64,000 bases of DNA from Oerskovia turbata. Lineage in GTDB: Bacteria > Actinomycetota > Actinomycetes > Actinomycetales > Cellulomonadaceae. The translations under genes and the position numbers were made by a program. Numbering within the stretch: position 1 is the stretch's first letter; each line of letters starts with the position of its first letter. The stretch covers positions 1-64,000 of the forward strand of contig NZ_JOFV01000012.1 in assembly GCF_000718325.1 (NCBI RefSeq), written 5' to 3'. This document shows positions 52,386 through 60,858 of the stretch, one piece after another. The notes below the pieces were generated by a model that was not told the origin of the DNA, did no database searches, and saw only the letters and a program-made list of their open reading frames with translations.

Positions 52386-54185
52386 ATGCCCAGCACAGCC
52401 AGCACGACCAGCACCCTCAACCCCCATCCCTCCGGCCCGACGACGTCACGCACCTCGTCCGACCGGCCCACCACGGCCCGTCAGCACCCCGGCCCCCACG
52501 GCGGGCGCGACGACGACGCTCGGCGCGCGACGCCGTCGGGCACCCTGGACGTCACCGGGCCCCTCGGTGAGCGCTACCGCGATATCCTGACCCCGGGCGC
52601 CCTCGACTTCCTCACCGCGCTGCACGACCGCTTCCTCGCCGCCCGCCACGGGCTGCTCATGGACCGCCAGCAGCGCCGCCAGGACGTGGCCGACGGGATC
52701 GACCCCGACTTCCGCGCCGCGACCCGACCCGTGCGCGACGACCCGTCGTGGCAGGTCGCCGGCTCGCGCGGCGCCCCCGGCCTCGAGGACCGCCGCGTCG
52801 AGATCACCGGCCCGACCGACCCCAAGATGGCGGTCAACGCCCTCAACTCGGGCGCCAAGGTGTGGCTCGCCGACCAGGAGGACGCGTCGTCGCCCACGTG
52901 GCGCAACGTGATCGAGGGCCAGCTCGCACTGCACGACGCGATCCGCGGCACGCTCGCGTTCACCTCCCCCGAGGGCAAGCAGTACGCGCTGCGCTCGACC
53001 GAGCTGACCGACCTGCCGACCATCGTGTTCCGGCCCCGCGGCTGGCACCTCATCGAGAAGCACCTGCGCTACGCCGACCGCGCGGGCGTCGCGGTCTCGG
53101 CGTCCGCCTCGCTCGTGGACTTCGGGCTGTACTTCTTCCACAACGCGCGAGAGCTCGTCGAGCGCGGCCGCGGACCGTATTTCTACCTGCCCAAGCTCGA
53201 GGGCTACCGCGAGGCGCGCGTCTGGAACGACGTGTTCGTGTTCGCGCAGGAGTACCTGGGCATCGAGCAGGGCACGATCCGCGCGACCGTGCTCGTCGAG
53301 ACCCTGCCCGCCGCGTTCGAGATGGAGGAGATCCTGCACGAGCTGCGCGACCACTGCGCGGGGCTCAACGCGGGCCGCTGGGACTACCTGTTCTCCGTCA
53401 TCAAGTCGTTCCGCACGCGCGGCGACCAGTACGTCCTGCCCGACCGCTCGCAGGTGCCCATGACCGCGCCGTTCATGCGGGCCTACACCGAGCTCCTCGT
53501 CGCGACGTGCCACAGGCGCGGGGCGCACGCGATCGGCGGCATGAGCGCGTTCATCCCCGACCGCCGCCGACCCGACGTGACCGAGAAGGCGTTCGAGCAG
53601 GTCCGCGCGGACAAGCGGCGCGAGGCCGGCGACGGGTTCGACGGCACCTGGGTCGCGCACCCCGACCTCATCCCCGCGGCACGCGCCGAGTTCGACGCCG
53701 TGCTGGGCGACCGGCCGCACCAGGTCTCGCGACTGCGCGACGACGTGCGCGTGGGGCAGCACGAGCTGCTCGACATCGGTTCGGTGCGCCGTGCGGGTGC
53801 CACCGTGACCGCGGCAGGGCTGCGGTCCAACGTCTCGGTCGGCGTGCGCTACATCGAGTCGTGGCTGCGCGGCGTGGGGGCCGCGGCGATCGACCACCTC
53901 ATGGAAGACGCCGCGACGGCCGAGATCTCCCGCTCGCAGGTGTGGCAGTGGATCGCGTCCGGGACCCGCACCGAGGGCGGCGTGCCCATCACGCGGGCCC
54001 GCGTCGAGGCGCTGCTCGCCGAGGTCGTCGACGACCTGCCGCGCGGGGAGGGCAACCGGATCGACGACGCCGCGCACGTGTTCCGTGCCGTCGCGCTCGC
54101 CGAGGACTTCCCGACCTTCCTGACCATCGGGGCGTACTCGCAGTTCCTGGTCGGGTCGGCCGTGGACGGCCCGCGCGAGGGCTGA
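52386..54185 (+). CDS. aceB: Malate synthase A (AceB)
   Basis: 599 aa. Condenses glyoxylate with acetyl-CoA to malate, completing the shunt with AceA. Key blocks: DPKMAVNALNSGAKVWLADQ EDASSPTWRNVIEGQ (split here), FRPRGWHLIEKHL, GPYFYLPKLEGYREARVWND, RATVLVETLPAAFEMEEILH, FSVIKSFRTRGDQYVLPDRS. A 55-residue Thr/Ser/Pro-rich N-terminal tail precedes the conserved start (TGPLGERYRDILTPGALDFL), as in AceA. ATG 52386 is the start: CGGAG is seven bases away, while the overlapping ATG at 52381 is out of frame. Confidence 0.96.
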   Translation: MPSTASTTSTLNPHPSGPTTSRTSSDRPTTARQHPGPHGGRDDDARRATPSGTLDVTGPLGERYRDILTPGALDFLTALHDRFLAARHGLLMDRQQRRQDVADGIDPDFRAATRPVRDDPSWQVAGSRGAPGLEDRRVEITGPTDPKMAVNALNSGAKVWLADQEDASSPTWRNVIEGQLALHDAIRGTLAFTSPEGKQYALRSTELTDLPTIVFRPRGWHLIEKHLRYADRAGVAVSASASLVDFGLYFFHNARELVERGRGPYFYLPKLEGYREARVWNDVFVFAQEYLGIEQGTIRATVLVETLPAAFEMEEILHELRDHCAGLNAGRWDYLFSVIKSFRTRGDQYVLPDRSQVPMTAPFMRAYTELLVATCHRRGAHAIGGMSAFIPDRRRPDVTEKAFEQVRADKRREAGDGFDGTWVAHPDLIPAARAEFDAVLGDRPHQVSRLRDDVRVGQHELLDIGSVRRAGATVTAAGLRSNVSVGVRYIESWLRGVGAAAIDHLMEDAATAEISRSQVWQWIASGTRTEGGVPITRARVEALLAEVVDDLPRGEGNRIDDAAHVFRAVALAEDFPTFLTIGAYSQFLVGSAVDGPREG

Positions 54186-54194
54186 CCACCTCGC

Positions 54195-54226
54195 CCGGCC
54201 GGCTGGCTGGCCAGCCAGCCGGCCGG
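54195..54226. repeat. 32-bp perfect palindrome followed by GGCC repeats
   Basis: CCGGCCGGCTGGCTGG and its complement meet with no loop at 54210/54211, then (GGCC)n continues to 54238. It lies 10 bp after the aceB stop. It may be a cruciform or a terminator element. Confidence 0.8.
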
Positions 54227-54242
54227 CCGGCCGGCCGGTGCT

Positions 54243-54295
54243 GAGAACGGGGTTGAGGTCGTCATCGAGGGGATGGCGACCTCGACCCCGTTCTC
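54243..54295. terminator. Bidirectional terminator between aceB and the GDPD gene
   Basis: A 19-bp stem, GAGAACGGGGTTGAGGTCG with CGACCTCGACCCCGTTCTC (one G-T), around a 15-nt loop, 15 bp from the convergent GDPD stop. Confidence 0.8.
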
Positions 54296-54309
54296 GTGGG
54301 CACGGGAGC

Positions 54310-56220
54310 TCACCACGCGAGCGCGTCGCGCAGCTCGTCCTCGAGCCGCGTGGACAGGGCCAGGTCGTCGCGGACCGTGGCGCGCTCGGCCACGGCACGG
54401 CGCGGGCTGCTCGTGATGATGCCGTCGACGCCGCCGCGCAGCTGGGCGCGCATCGTCGCAGGGTCGTTGACGGTCCAGACATAGACCTCGATCCCGGCCG
54501 CACGAGCCCCGGCGCGCACGCGGGCCGAGTCGGACGACTGCTCGATCGCCACGAAGTCGACCGGCAGGTCGCCCAGCGCCCCGCGCAGGAACGGGACGAC
54601 GTAGCCGACCGCGATCTCGGGGCCGAGCGCGTGCACCTCGTCGGCCTGCTCGGGGTAGATCGACTGGACCAGGTACTCGTCGGCGACGCCCTGCGCGCGC
54701 AGGAGCGCGACGACGTCCGCGACGAACGTCGGCGTCTCGTGGCCGTGCGCCTTGAGCTCGACCAGGAGCGGCACGTCGAGCTCGCGGGCGCGCTCGACGA
54801 ACTCGTCGAGCGACGGGATCGTCGCCTCGAACCCGCCCTGACGGATCGTGGTCGCGGTCAGCTCGTCGAGCGTCATGGTGTGCACGGCCCGGTCGGTGCC
54901 CGCGAGCCGCCGCAGGGTCAGGTCGTGGAAGACGACGAGCCCGCCGTCGGCGGCCTGGAGCACGTCGAGCTCGACGTAGTCCGCGCCGAGCACCGCGGCC
55001 GACTCGAGCGACGCGATCGAGTTCTCGACGCCGCCGCCCGGGTCGCCCCGGTGCGCGATCACCGCACCGGGCTCCTCGCGCACGAGCGTGGTCATGGCGC
55101 GGGTGTTGGCCGCCGTCACGGCGAGAAGCACCAGCACGGCACCCAGCCCGACGGCGGCACGCACCGCGCGCGGTCGGCCCGCCCGGCCGCGGAACAGGCC
55201 GAGGAGCGCGTGCCGTCCGGCCGGCGCGGCTGCCACCGGCCCGGCCACCTGCCCGGGCGAGGCTGCGGCACCCGCGGGAGCGGCGCCGTCGGGCAGCGGT
55301 ACCGCACGCCCCGCGACCGCGACCACGACCTGCGTCAGGACCGCCGCGACGAACCCCGCGAGGACGAACCCGACCACCTGCACGACCGTGAGCGTCGCCC
55401 CCGCGACGAGGGGCGCGAAGCCGGGGGCGTGCAGGTCCGCGACCCGCGTGGGGACGAGCGCGATCGTCACGATCCCCGCGGCCACCACGAGCACCGCGAC
55501 GCCCACGACCGCGAACACTCCGAGGAGACGCGGCCACGACCGCCGGGTCGCGCGCCAGCTCGCGGCCATGGCCCCCGCGACCGACACGTCGGAGGTCAGC
55601 AGGATCGCGAGCGTCAGCACCAGGCGCAGATTGAGGAACAGGACTCCCGCGAGGAACGCGAGATAGACGAACAGGCCGCCGTCGAACTTGAGGAGCTCCC
55701 CGACGACGAAGTCCGGGATCGCGATGCCCCGCACGAGGAACGCCGCCATCCCGAACCCGCCCACCGGGACCAGCACGAAGGAGTACCCGACGAACAGCAC
55801 GAGCTGAGGGCCGAGGAGCCGGCGGCTCGCACGGGCGAGGTCGTGCGCGACACCGCGCACCGAGACGGGCTCCCCCGCCCGCACGCGCACGCCGATCGCG
55901 AGGAACGCCCCCTGCTGGACGAGGACCACGACCGAGGCGACCAGAGCCAGGAGGACGAGCAGGAGCACCGCGCCCGGGCTCGACAGGACCCGCACCGCGT
56001 CGAGGTGCGTGAACGAGGCGACCCCGGCGACCGCGAGCGCCCGGTCGAACAACCACACCATGAGCGGGACGACGACCAGGCCCGTGACGCCCTGGAGGAG
56101 GACGACGGTCAGGAGGTAGGTCGGCAGGTGCGCCCGGACCGTGCGGGCCGCGGGGAGCAGCAGGCCGGGCCTCGCCCCGTCGTCGAGGGGACGCGCGGAC
56201 GGTCGGGAGACGGAGGGCAC
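54310..56220 (-). CDS. Glycerophosphodiester phosphodiesterase with N-terminal membrane domain
   Basis: 636 aa. Residues 1-375 contain about eight membrane segments, matching the GPDPase membrane domain. Residues 380-636 are a GDPD catalytic domain with AHRGDPGGGVENSIASLESA, ADYVELDVLQAADGGLVVFH and the C-terminal VYVWTVNDPATM. It hydrolyses glycerophosphodiesters such as those released from phospholipids. The linker at 298-315 (PDGAAPAGAAAS) is encoded by a copy of the interspersed 17-mer. GTG 56220 has a GAGG site and lies ten bases after the nucleotidase gene. Confidence 0.92.
   Translation of the reverse strand: MPSVSRPSARPLDDGARPGLLLPAARTVRAHLPTYLLTVVLLQGVTGLVVVPLMVWLFDRALAVAGVASFTHLDAVRVLSSPGAVLLLVLLALVASVVVLVQQGAFLAIGVRVRAGEPVSVRGVAHDLARASRRLLGPQLVLFVGYSFVLVPVGGFGMAAFLVRGIAIPDFVVGELLKFDGGLFVYLAFLAGVLFLNLRLVLTLAILLTSDVSVAGAMAASWRATRRSWPRLLGVFAVVGVAVLVVAAGIVTIALVPTRVADLHAPGFAPLVAGATLTVVQVVGFVLAGFVAAVLTQVVVAVAGRAVPLPDGAAPAGAAASPGQVAGPVAAAPAGRHALLGLFRGRAGRPRAVRAAVGLGAVLVLLAVTAANTRAMTTLVREEPGAVIAHRGDPGGGVENSIASLESAAVLGADYVELDVLQAADGGLVVFHDLTLRRLAGTDRAVHTMTLDELTATTIRQGGFEATIPSLDEFVERARELDVPLLVELKAHGHETPTFVADVVALLRAQGVADEYLVQSIYPEQADEVHALGPEIAVGYVVPFLRGALGDLPVDFVAIEQSSDSARVRAGARAAGIEVYVWTVNDPATMRAQLRGGVDGIITSSPRRAVAERATVRDDLALSTRLEDELRDALAW
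55278..55294 (+). repeat. Interspersed 17-mer, copy 4, inside a coding linker
   Basis: GAGCGGCGCCGTCGGGC, in frame inside the Ala/Gly/Pro linker of the GDPD protein between membrane and catalytic domains. With the next two bases it matches the 28146 copy over 19 bp. Confidence 0.8.
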
Positions 56221-56230
56221 GACGGCCGCC

Positions 56231-57349
56231 TCAGCCGACCGGGGCGGGGGCGGTCGAGTCCGGCACGGCGGCTGCGGCCCGCTCGGCGGGCCCGTCCGGC
56301 TCGGCGACCCCGGCCGGTCCGGCCGGGACCACCGCCGCCTCGTTCGTCACGCCGTACGGCACCAGGACGCTCGCGACCTCGCGCGCGACCGGGTCGAGGT
56401 GCCCGCGCTGGTCGTCGAAGAAGATGTGCGGGCGCAGGACGCGCAGCACGCGCCCCTTGTCGGCGCCGCCCAGGAAGAACGCGTCGTTGACCGTGACGCC
56501 CCACGAGCGCAGCGTGTTCACGGCCCGCTCGTGCGAGGGTGCGCTGCGCGCCGTGACGATCGAGACGCGCACCCGGGGCCGGTACGTCGGGTCCTCGACC
56601 GCCCGCTCCTCCTCGCGGCGCTGGATCGTGCTCAGCGCCCGCAGGAACGGCAGGATCGGCCCCGCATGGTGCTCGGTGACCTTGCGCGCGCTCTCGTACC
56701 GGTGGAACTGCTCGAGCCCGTCCGACTGGAAGATGCGCTCGGCGCTGTCGTCGGCGAGCACGCCGTCGAAGTCGAAGGCCACGCGCAGGTCGGTGTCGGC
56801 CGCGTCGTCGGGCGCAGGCCGCGCCTCGCCCGAGGTGACGGGCGCGCCGGGCGTGCGCTCCGCCGTCGGGCCCGCTGCGGCGACGTGCCCGACGGCGGCG
56901 CTCCCCAGGACCTGCCCGGCCGGGTGTCCCAGCAGGGTCGCCGTGCGCACGTCGCGCGCGTCCCCCGAGAGGAAGAGCGAGATGTTGAGCGCCGGGATGT
57001 ACGCGTACGGCGCGAGGCCCTGCGTGAAGATCGACCGGCTGATCGGCAACCCGTGCGCGGCGACCGAGCTCATGACGCGCAGGCCCGTCGTCGGGTCGTT
57101 CTTCGACAGGACGAAGACCTCGACGAGCGGGTCCTGCGCGCTGGGCGACAGGTCGTTGAGGCTCAGGAGACGTTGGACGAACTCGAACGCGACCCCGGGG
57201 CGCAGCGTCCGGTCCAGGTGCTCGTCCTGGTAGGCGCGGTACGCGTCGATCCCCTGCTCGTCGAAGACCCGCTGCGAGTCGGACAGGTCGAACAGCGCGC
57301 TCGAGGAGACACCGACGACGAGCCGGTGATCGAGGTCGTAGGGCGGCAC
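56231..57349 (-). CDS. Cytosolic 5'-nucleotidase (NT5C1/cN-I family)
   Basis: 372 aa. The pattern is that of the cN-I-like family: HRLVVGVSSSALFDLSDSQR, VFVLSKNDPTTGLRVMSSVA, YIPALNISLFLSGDARDV and the HAD-like nucleophile segment RVAFDFDGVLADDSAERIF near 190. SIVTARSAP and FFLGGADKGRVLRVLRPHIF follow. It should dephosphorylate nucleoside monophosphates. GTG 57349 has AAGGAG about 6 bases upstream. An Ala/Pro-rich tail ends the protein. It lies between the zinc-ribbon gene and the GDPD gene, all on the minus strand. Confidence 0.88.
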   Translation of the reverse strand: MPPYDLDHRLVVGVSSSALFDLSDSQRVFDEQGIDAYRAYQDEHLDRTLRPGVAFEFVQRLLSLNDLSPSAQDPLVEVFVLSKNDPTTGLRVMSSVAAHGLPISRSIFTQGLAPYAYIPALNISLFLSGDARDVRTATLLGHPAGQVLGSAAVGHVAAAGPTAERTPGAPVTSGEARPAPDDAADTDLRVAFDFDGVLADDSAERIFQSDGLEQFHRYESARKVTEHHAGPILPFLRALSTIQRREEERAVEDPTYRPRVRVSIVTARSAPSHERAVNTLRSWGVTVNDAFFLGGADKGRVLRVLRPHIFFDDQRGHLDPVAREVASVLVPYGVTNEAAVVPAGPAGVAEPDGPAERAAAAVPDSTAPAPVG

Positions 57350-57398
57350 GGGGCTCCTTCGTCGGGACGGGCGTGTTCGTCGGGAACGGCTCGGCGCC

Positions 57399-57944
57399 TC
57401 AGGACGGCTCGACCGGGCCGGACGGCTCGACCGGGCGGCGGACCTGGTCCTGCGGGTGGCGGCGACGGTACCTCATGACGCACTCCTTGCACAGGGGCAT
57501 GGTCGGCAGGCGCGCGGCCTCGCGCGGCGTCATCTCGCCGATCACCTTGGCGCCGCACAGGCCCCGGTCCGGGTGCACTATGTGCCCCCACTCCGACTCC
57601 CAGCGGTACCCGAACCGGTAGGGCGGGCGCACCTGGAACTCCCGCACCTGCGGCGCCGAGCGCAGCGCCTTGGCCTTGTCGAGACCGTCCTCGCCCCCCG
57701 CGCCGTACCCCTGGGGCTGGCGTTGGCACACGTGCCGGACCCGGAACGGCATGGTCGCCTTGTACTCGAGCTGCGTGCCCGGCACCGCCCCCCGGTTCGA
57801 CGTCAGGAACCAGCGCACCTCGTCCCCCGCGTGCTGGCTGCGGACCTCGTCGAGCGCGAAGGCCCGACGGCGCCCGTCGTAGCACGGCAGCCACTGCACG
57901 TCGCCGCCGCACTGCTCGCACCGGCCGATGCGGACCTCGCTCAT
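57399..57944 (-). CDS. Zinc-ribbon protein of unknown function
   Basis: 181 aa. N-terminal CEQCGGDVQWLPCYDGRRRA and C-terminal GLCGAKVIGEM, then PLCKECVMRYRRRH, provide two CxxC-type pairs likely to bind zinc. The intervening part is rich in Arg and aromatic residues (FLTSNRGAVPGTQLEYKATM). The tail VRRPVEPSGPVEPS is a short repeat. ATG 57944 sits directly before SEVRIGRCEQC. The ribosome site is weak and the open frame extends upstream with low-complexity sequence. No family recognised. Confidence 0.7.
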   Translation of the reverse strand: MSEVRIGRCEQCGGDVQWLPCYDGRRRAFALDEVRSQHAGDEVRWFLTSNRGAVPGTQLEYKATMPFRVRHVCQRQPQGYGAGGEDGLDKAKALRSAPQVREFQVRPPYRFGYRWESEWGHIVHPDRGLCGAKVIGEMTPREAARLPTMPLCKECVMRYRRRHPQDQVRRPVEPSGPVEPS

Positions 57945-58052
57945 GCGGGCAGGCTCGTGGTGTCGACGTGCATGCTGCCTCCGGTGATCGGTACGAGCGG
58001 ACCGAGGACACCCTACGTCGGGCGGGCCCACGGTCGCGGAACCCGGTGCCGA

Positions 58053-58072
58053 CGCCGGGCCCCGGCCCGGCG
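58053..58072 (-). terminator. Terminator of the nitrite reductase operon
   Basis: CGCCGGG / CCCGGCG with a 6-nt loop, two bases after the nirK stop. Confidence 0.55.
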
Positions 58073-58074
58073 CG

Positions 58075-60858
58075 CTACGGTCCCGTGACGGCGAACACCC
58101 CGTGCGCGCCGCGCTCGGCGTCGATCATCGCGTGGCTCACGAACGGGTACCTGCCCGCCTCGGGGAACGCCATCTCGACGAACCCGCCCTGCGCGACCGC
58201 GAGCCCCAGGACCTGCGAGCCGCCCGCCTCGGCGTTGCCGGGCCGCAGCTGGTAGGCGCCCTCGCTGAAGACCGTGTCGAACTGGCCGCCCACGACGTGG
58301 AACGACGTCCCCCGGTGGGGCCCCGCGGGCAGCACCCAGATGCGCACGCGCTCGCCCAACCGGGCCGGGAGCGGCTCCGCGTCGTACTGGTTGGCGTAGC
58401 CGTTGAACGCGACGACGTCGGGATCGCCCGTCGCGAGCCGGTCCATGTCGACCTCGCCGCCCTGGGGGCCGAGGTAGTACTCCGACTGGACCAGCAGGTA
58501 CTCGCGGTCGACCGGCGCGAGATCGGGGGGATCGATCACGACCGCGCCGAACATGCCGTTCGCGATGTGCGCCGACATGGGCATGGTCGAGCAGTGGTAC
58601 ATCCACACGCCCGACATGGTCGCCGTGAACGAGTACGTCAGCTCCTCGCCCGGGGCGATCGTGCGCATGGGCTCGTCGGGGGCGAGGGCACCCGCATGGA
58701 AGTCGATCGAGTGCCCGATCGTGCCGTCGTTGACCAGCGTGATCTCGAAGCGGTCCCCGACCTTCCCGCGCAGCGTCGGGCCGGGCGCCGTACCGCCGAA
58801 CGTCCAGAGTCGCTGCGTCACACCCGGCGCGACCTCGGTCACGGCCTCCGCGACCGGCAGGCGCACGCGGTGCACCGTCTCCGGTCCAGCGGGCGCGAGC
58901 TCGGCCGGGTGGGCCGTGAAGCCCTCACCCGGCGTGGCCATGAAGTCCAGGTCCTCGGCGGCGCTGGACGCGGCGCCGCCCGAGCCGTGGTCCATCCCGG
59001 CCATGCCCTCGTGGTCGCCCGCGCCCCCGGCGCTCCCGTCGGGAGCCCCTGACGCCGAGGCGTCGGGCACGGCCCCCGGGCCCGTCGGCGTGATCGTCAG
59101 CACCATGCCCATCTGCCGGTGCCCCACGACCGTGCACCACCCGTCGATCGCGCGCCCCACGACCCCGACGTCGAACGTCTCGGTCGCGCCCGGCGCGATC
59201 CGGCCGCTGGTCCGACCCGTGTCCAGCGCGAGGTCGTGGACCGTGGTGTCGGTGTTGGTCACGACGAGGACGAGCGTGTCGCCGGCCGGGACCTCGATCT
59301 CGCTCGGCACGAAGCGCATGTCGGCGGCCTCGACCTCGACCGTCGTGGTGCGGCCCGTCGCGGCGACGGTCCCCGCGGCACCGGCCGCGGCCGACGTCGC
59401 ACCGCTGCCCGTGCCGAGCGCGGCCGGGTCCAGGGCGACCCCTCCGGCCGCGACGAGGAGCAGGACGCTCAGCGCGGCCACGGCCGAGCCCTTGCGGCGT
59501 GGTCCGGTCACGGCCTCGACGGGTGGCCCCTGGCGGGCACCGGCCCGAGCATGCAGGTCCTGTCCCAGGGCGTGGGCCGCCGCGACGTCGTCGGCGGTCG
59601 GCGGGACGAACGGGGTACGCCGTGCACGGCGATGAGCGAGCACCGCGCCGACGAGCAGCGGCAGGAAGGCCACGAGCGCACCCAGCGCGGTCAGCGACGC
59701 GAGCACGTGCACCAGGCTCGGCGCGGGCAGCACGAAGAACGCGAGCGCGCCGTTGAACAGCACGACCCGCACCACGGCCCCGCGTTCGAGGACGGCCGTG
59801 GTCGAGCGCACTGCGGCCGGTCCCCCGCCCAGCACCACGGGCACGAGGTACGTCAGCGCCCCCAGCAGGACCTGGGCCGCGAAGCCCGCGACGAGCGGCA
59901 CGGTCACGATGCCGACGCGACCGGCGGCCGTCTCCCAGCCTCCGCTGAGCGCGAGCACACCGGTCAGCGTCGCGAGCGCCCCTACGAGCCACGCGAGCGC
60001 GCACGCCGCCGACCACGTCGCGAAGGTGGCGGGCGGTCGCCGTCGGGCCGCCGTGAACAGGGGGCGCACCGAGACCAGGACGCCCGCGAGGTACGTCGCG
60101 AGACCCACGGCCGCGACGGGCGGCGCCGCGAGCAGCACCGCGGCGACACCGGCTGCGAGCCCGCCGAGCATGAGGGCGAGCGTCGTGCGCGCGGCGCGCG
60201 GCGCGTCGTCGGCCATCCTGGTCCGCAGCATGGTCGGCCACAGCGTCATGAGCGTGCCCATGACCGTCAGGCCCACGAACCCGAGCAGGTTGACGCCCGC
60301 GTGGGCCAGCACGACGCGCGTGTGCCACGCCTCGTCGAGGCCGCGCGCGAGCGTCGCGCCGAGCCCGGCCCCGAACGGCAGGAGCCAGGCCGCGGCGACG
60401 TAGAACGCGACGCAGATCCGGAAGCGGGCCGCGAGCGCCCGGCGCGACTGCCGCCACAGGGCCGTGCCGTGCGCCGCGACCGCTACTCCGACGCCGACCG
60501 CCCCGACCAGGGTGACGACCCACGTCGCGGTCACCATGCCCGCGACGGTCGCGACGACCGCGACGTTGAGCAGCACCAGGCGCGCGACCTGCCACCGCCG
60601 CGACGCGGGCGTGACCCGACGGCTGAGCAGCGCGTCGGTGAAGTGCTGGCTCCACACGCAGATCGCGTTGGTCACCGCGCCGAGCAGCAGCAGGTGCACG
60701 AGCAGCCAGGGCGACGCCGGGATCCACCGGTGGGCGACGGCGACGACGACCGTGGCCAGCAGCCACGCGACCACGGGCGCGTTGGCCCGCAGGTGCCAGG
60801 CGCTGCGGTCGGTCAGGGGTCGCAGCGGGGCGGGAGCGGCGGTCAGGTCGAGCTTCAC
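58075..60858 (-). CDS. nirK: Copper nitrite reductase fused to an N-terminal multi-span membrane domain
   Basis: 927 aa. Residues 1-430 have about ten to twelve helices with conserved His in HAGVNLLGFVGLTVMGTL and EAWHTRVVLAHAG. Residues about 490-570 form a cupredoxin-like domain (TTVEVEAADMRFVPSEIEVP). Residues about 640-927 are a NirK-type two-domain oxidase. IGHSIDFHAG provides the type 1 His, the catalytic Asp and a type 2 His; MYHCSTMPMSAHIANGMFG provides type 2 His, type 1 Cys, His and Met; SFHVVGG and VSHAMIDAERGAH supply the last His ligands. It should reduce nitrite to NO. GTG 60858 overlaps the upstream stop (GTGA). Confidence 0.93.
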   Translation of the reverse strand: MKLDLTAAPAPLRPLTDRSAWHLRANAPVVAWLLATVVVAVAHRWIPASPWLLVHLLLLGAVTNAICVWSQHFTDALLSRRVTPASRRWQVARLVLLNVAVVATVAGMVTATWVVTLVGAVGVGVAVAAHGTALWRQSRRALAARFRICVAFYVAAAWLLPFGAGLGATLARGLDEAWHTRVVLAHAGVNLLGFVGLTVMGTLMTLWPTMLRTRMADDAPRAARTTLALMLGGLAAGVAAVLLAAPPVAAVGLATYLAGVLVSVRPLFTAARRRPPATFATWSAACALAWLVGALATLTGVLALSGGWETAAGRVGIVTVPLVAGFAAQVLLGALTYLVPVVLGGGPAAVRSTTAVLERGAVVRVVLFNGALAFFVLPAPSLVHVLASLTALGALVAFLPLLVGAVLAHRRARRTPFVPPTADDVAAAHALGQDLHARAGARQGPPVEAVTGPRRKGSAVAALSVLLLVAAGGVALDPAALGTGSGATSAAAGAAGTVAATGRTTTVEVEAADMRFVPSEIEVPAGDTLVLVVTNTDTTVHDLALDTGRTSGRIAPGATETFDVGVVGRAIDGWCTVVGHRQMGMVLTITPTGPGAVPDASASGAPDGSAGGAGDHEGMAGMDHGSGGAASSAAEDLDFMATPGEGFTAHPAELAPAGPETVHRVRLPVAEAVTEVAPGVTQRLWTFGGTAPGPTLRGKVGDRFEITLVNDGTIGHSIDFHAGALAPDEPMRTIAPGEELTYSFTATMSGVWMYHCSTMPMSAHIANGMFGAVVIDPPDLAPVDREYLLVQSEYYLGPQGGEVDMDRLATGDPDVVAFNGYANQYDAEPLPARLGERVRIWVLPAGPHRGTSFHVVGGQFDTVFSEGAYQLRPGNAEAGGSQVLGLAVAQGGFVEMAFPEAGRYPFVSHAMIDAERGAHGVFAVTGP

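Noticed and set aside
54195..54238. Replication or phage attachment site at the GGCC palindrome
   Set aside because: No integrase, DnaA boxes or tRNA nearby; position after aceB fits a terminator-like or cruciform repeat better.
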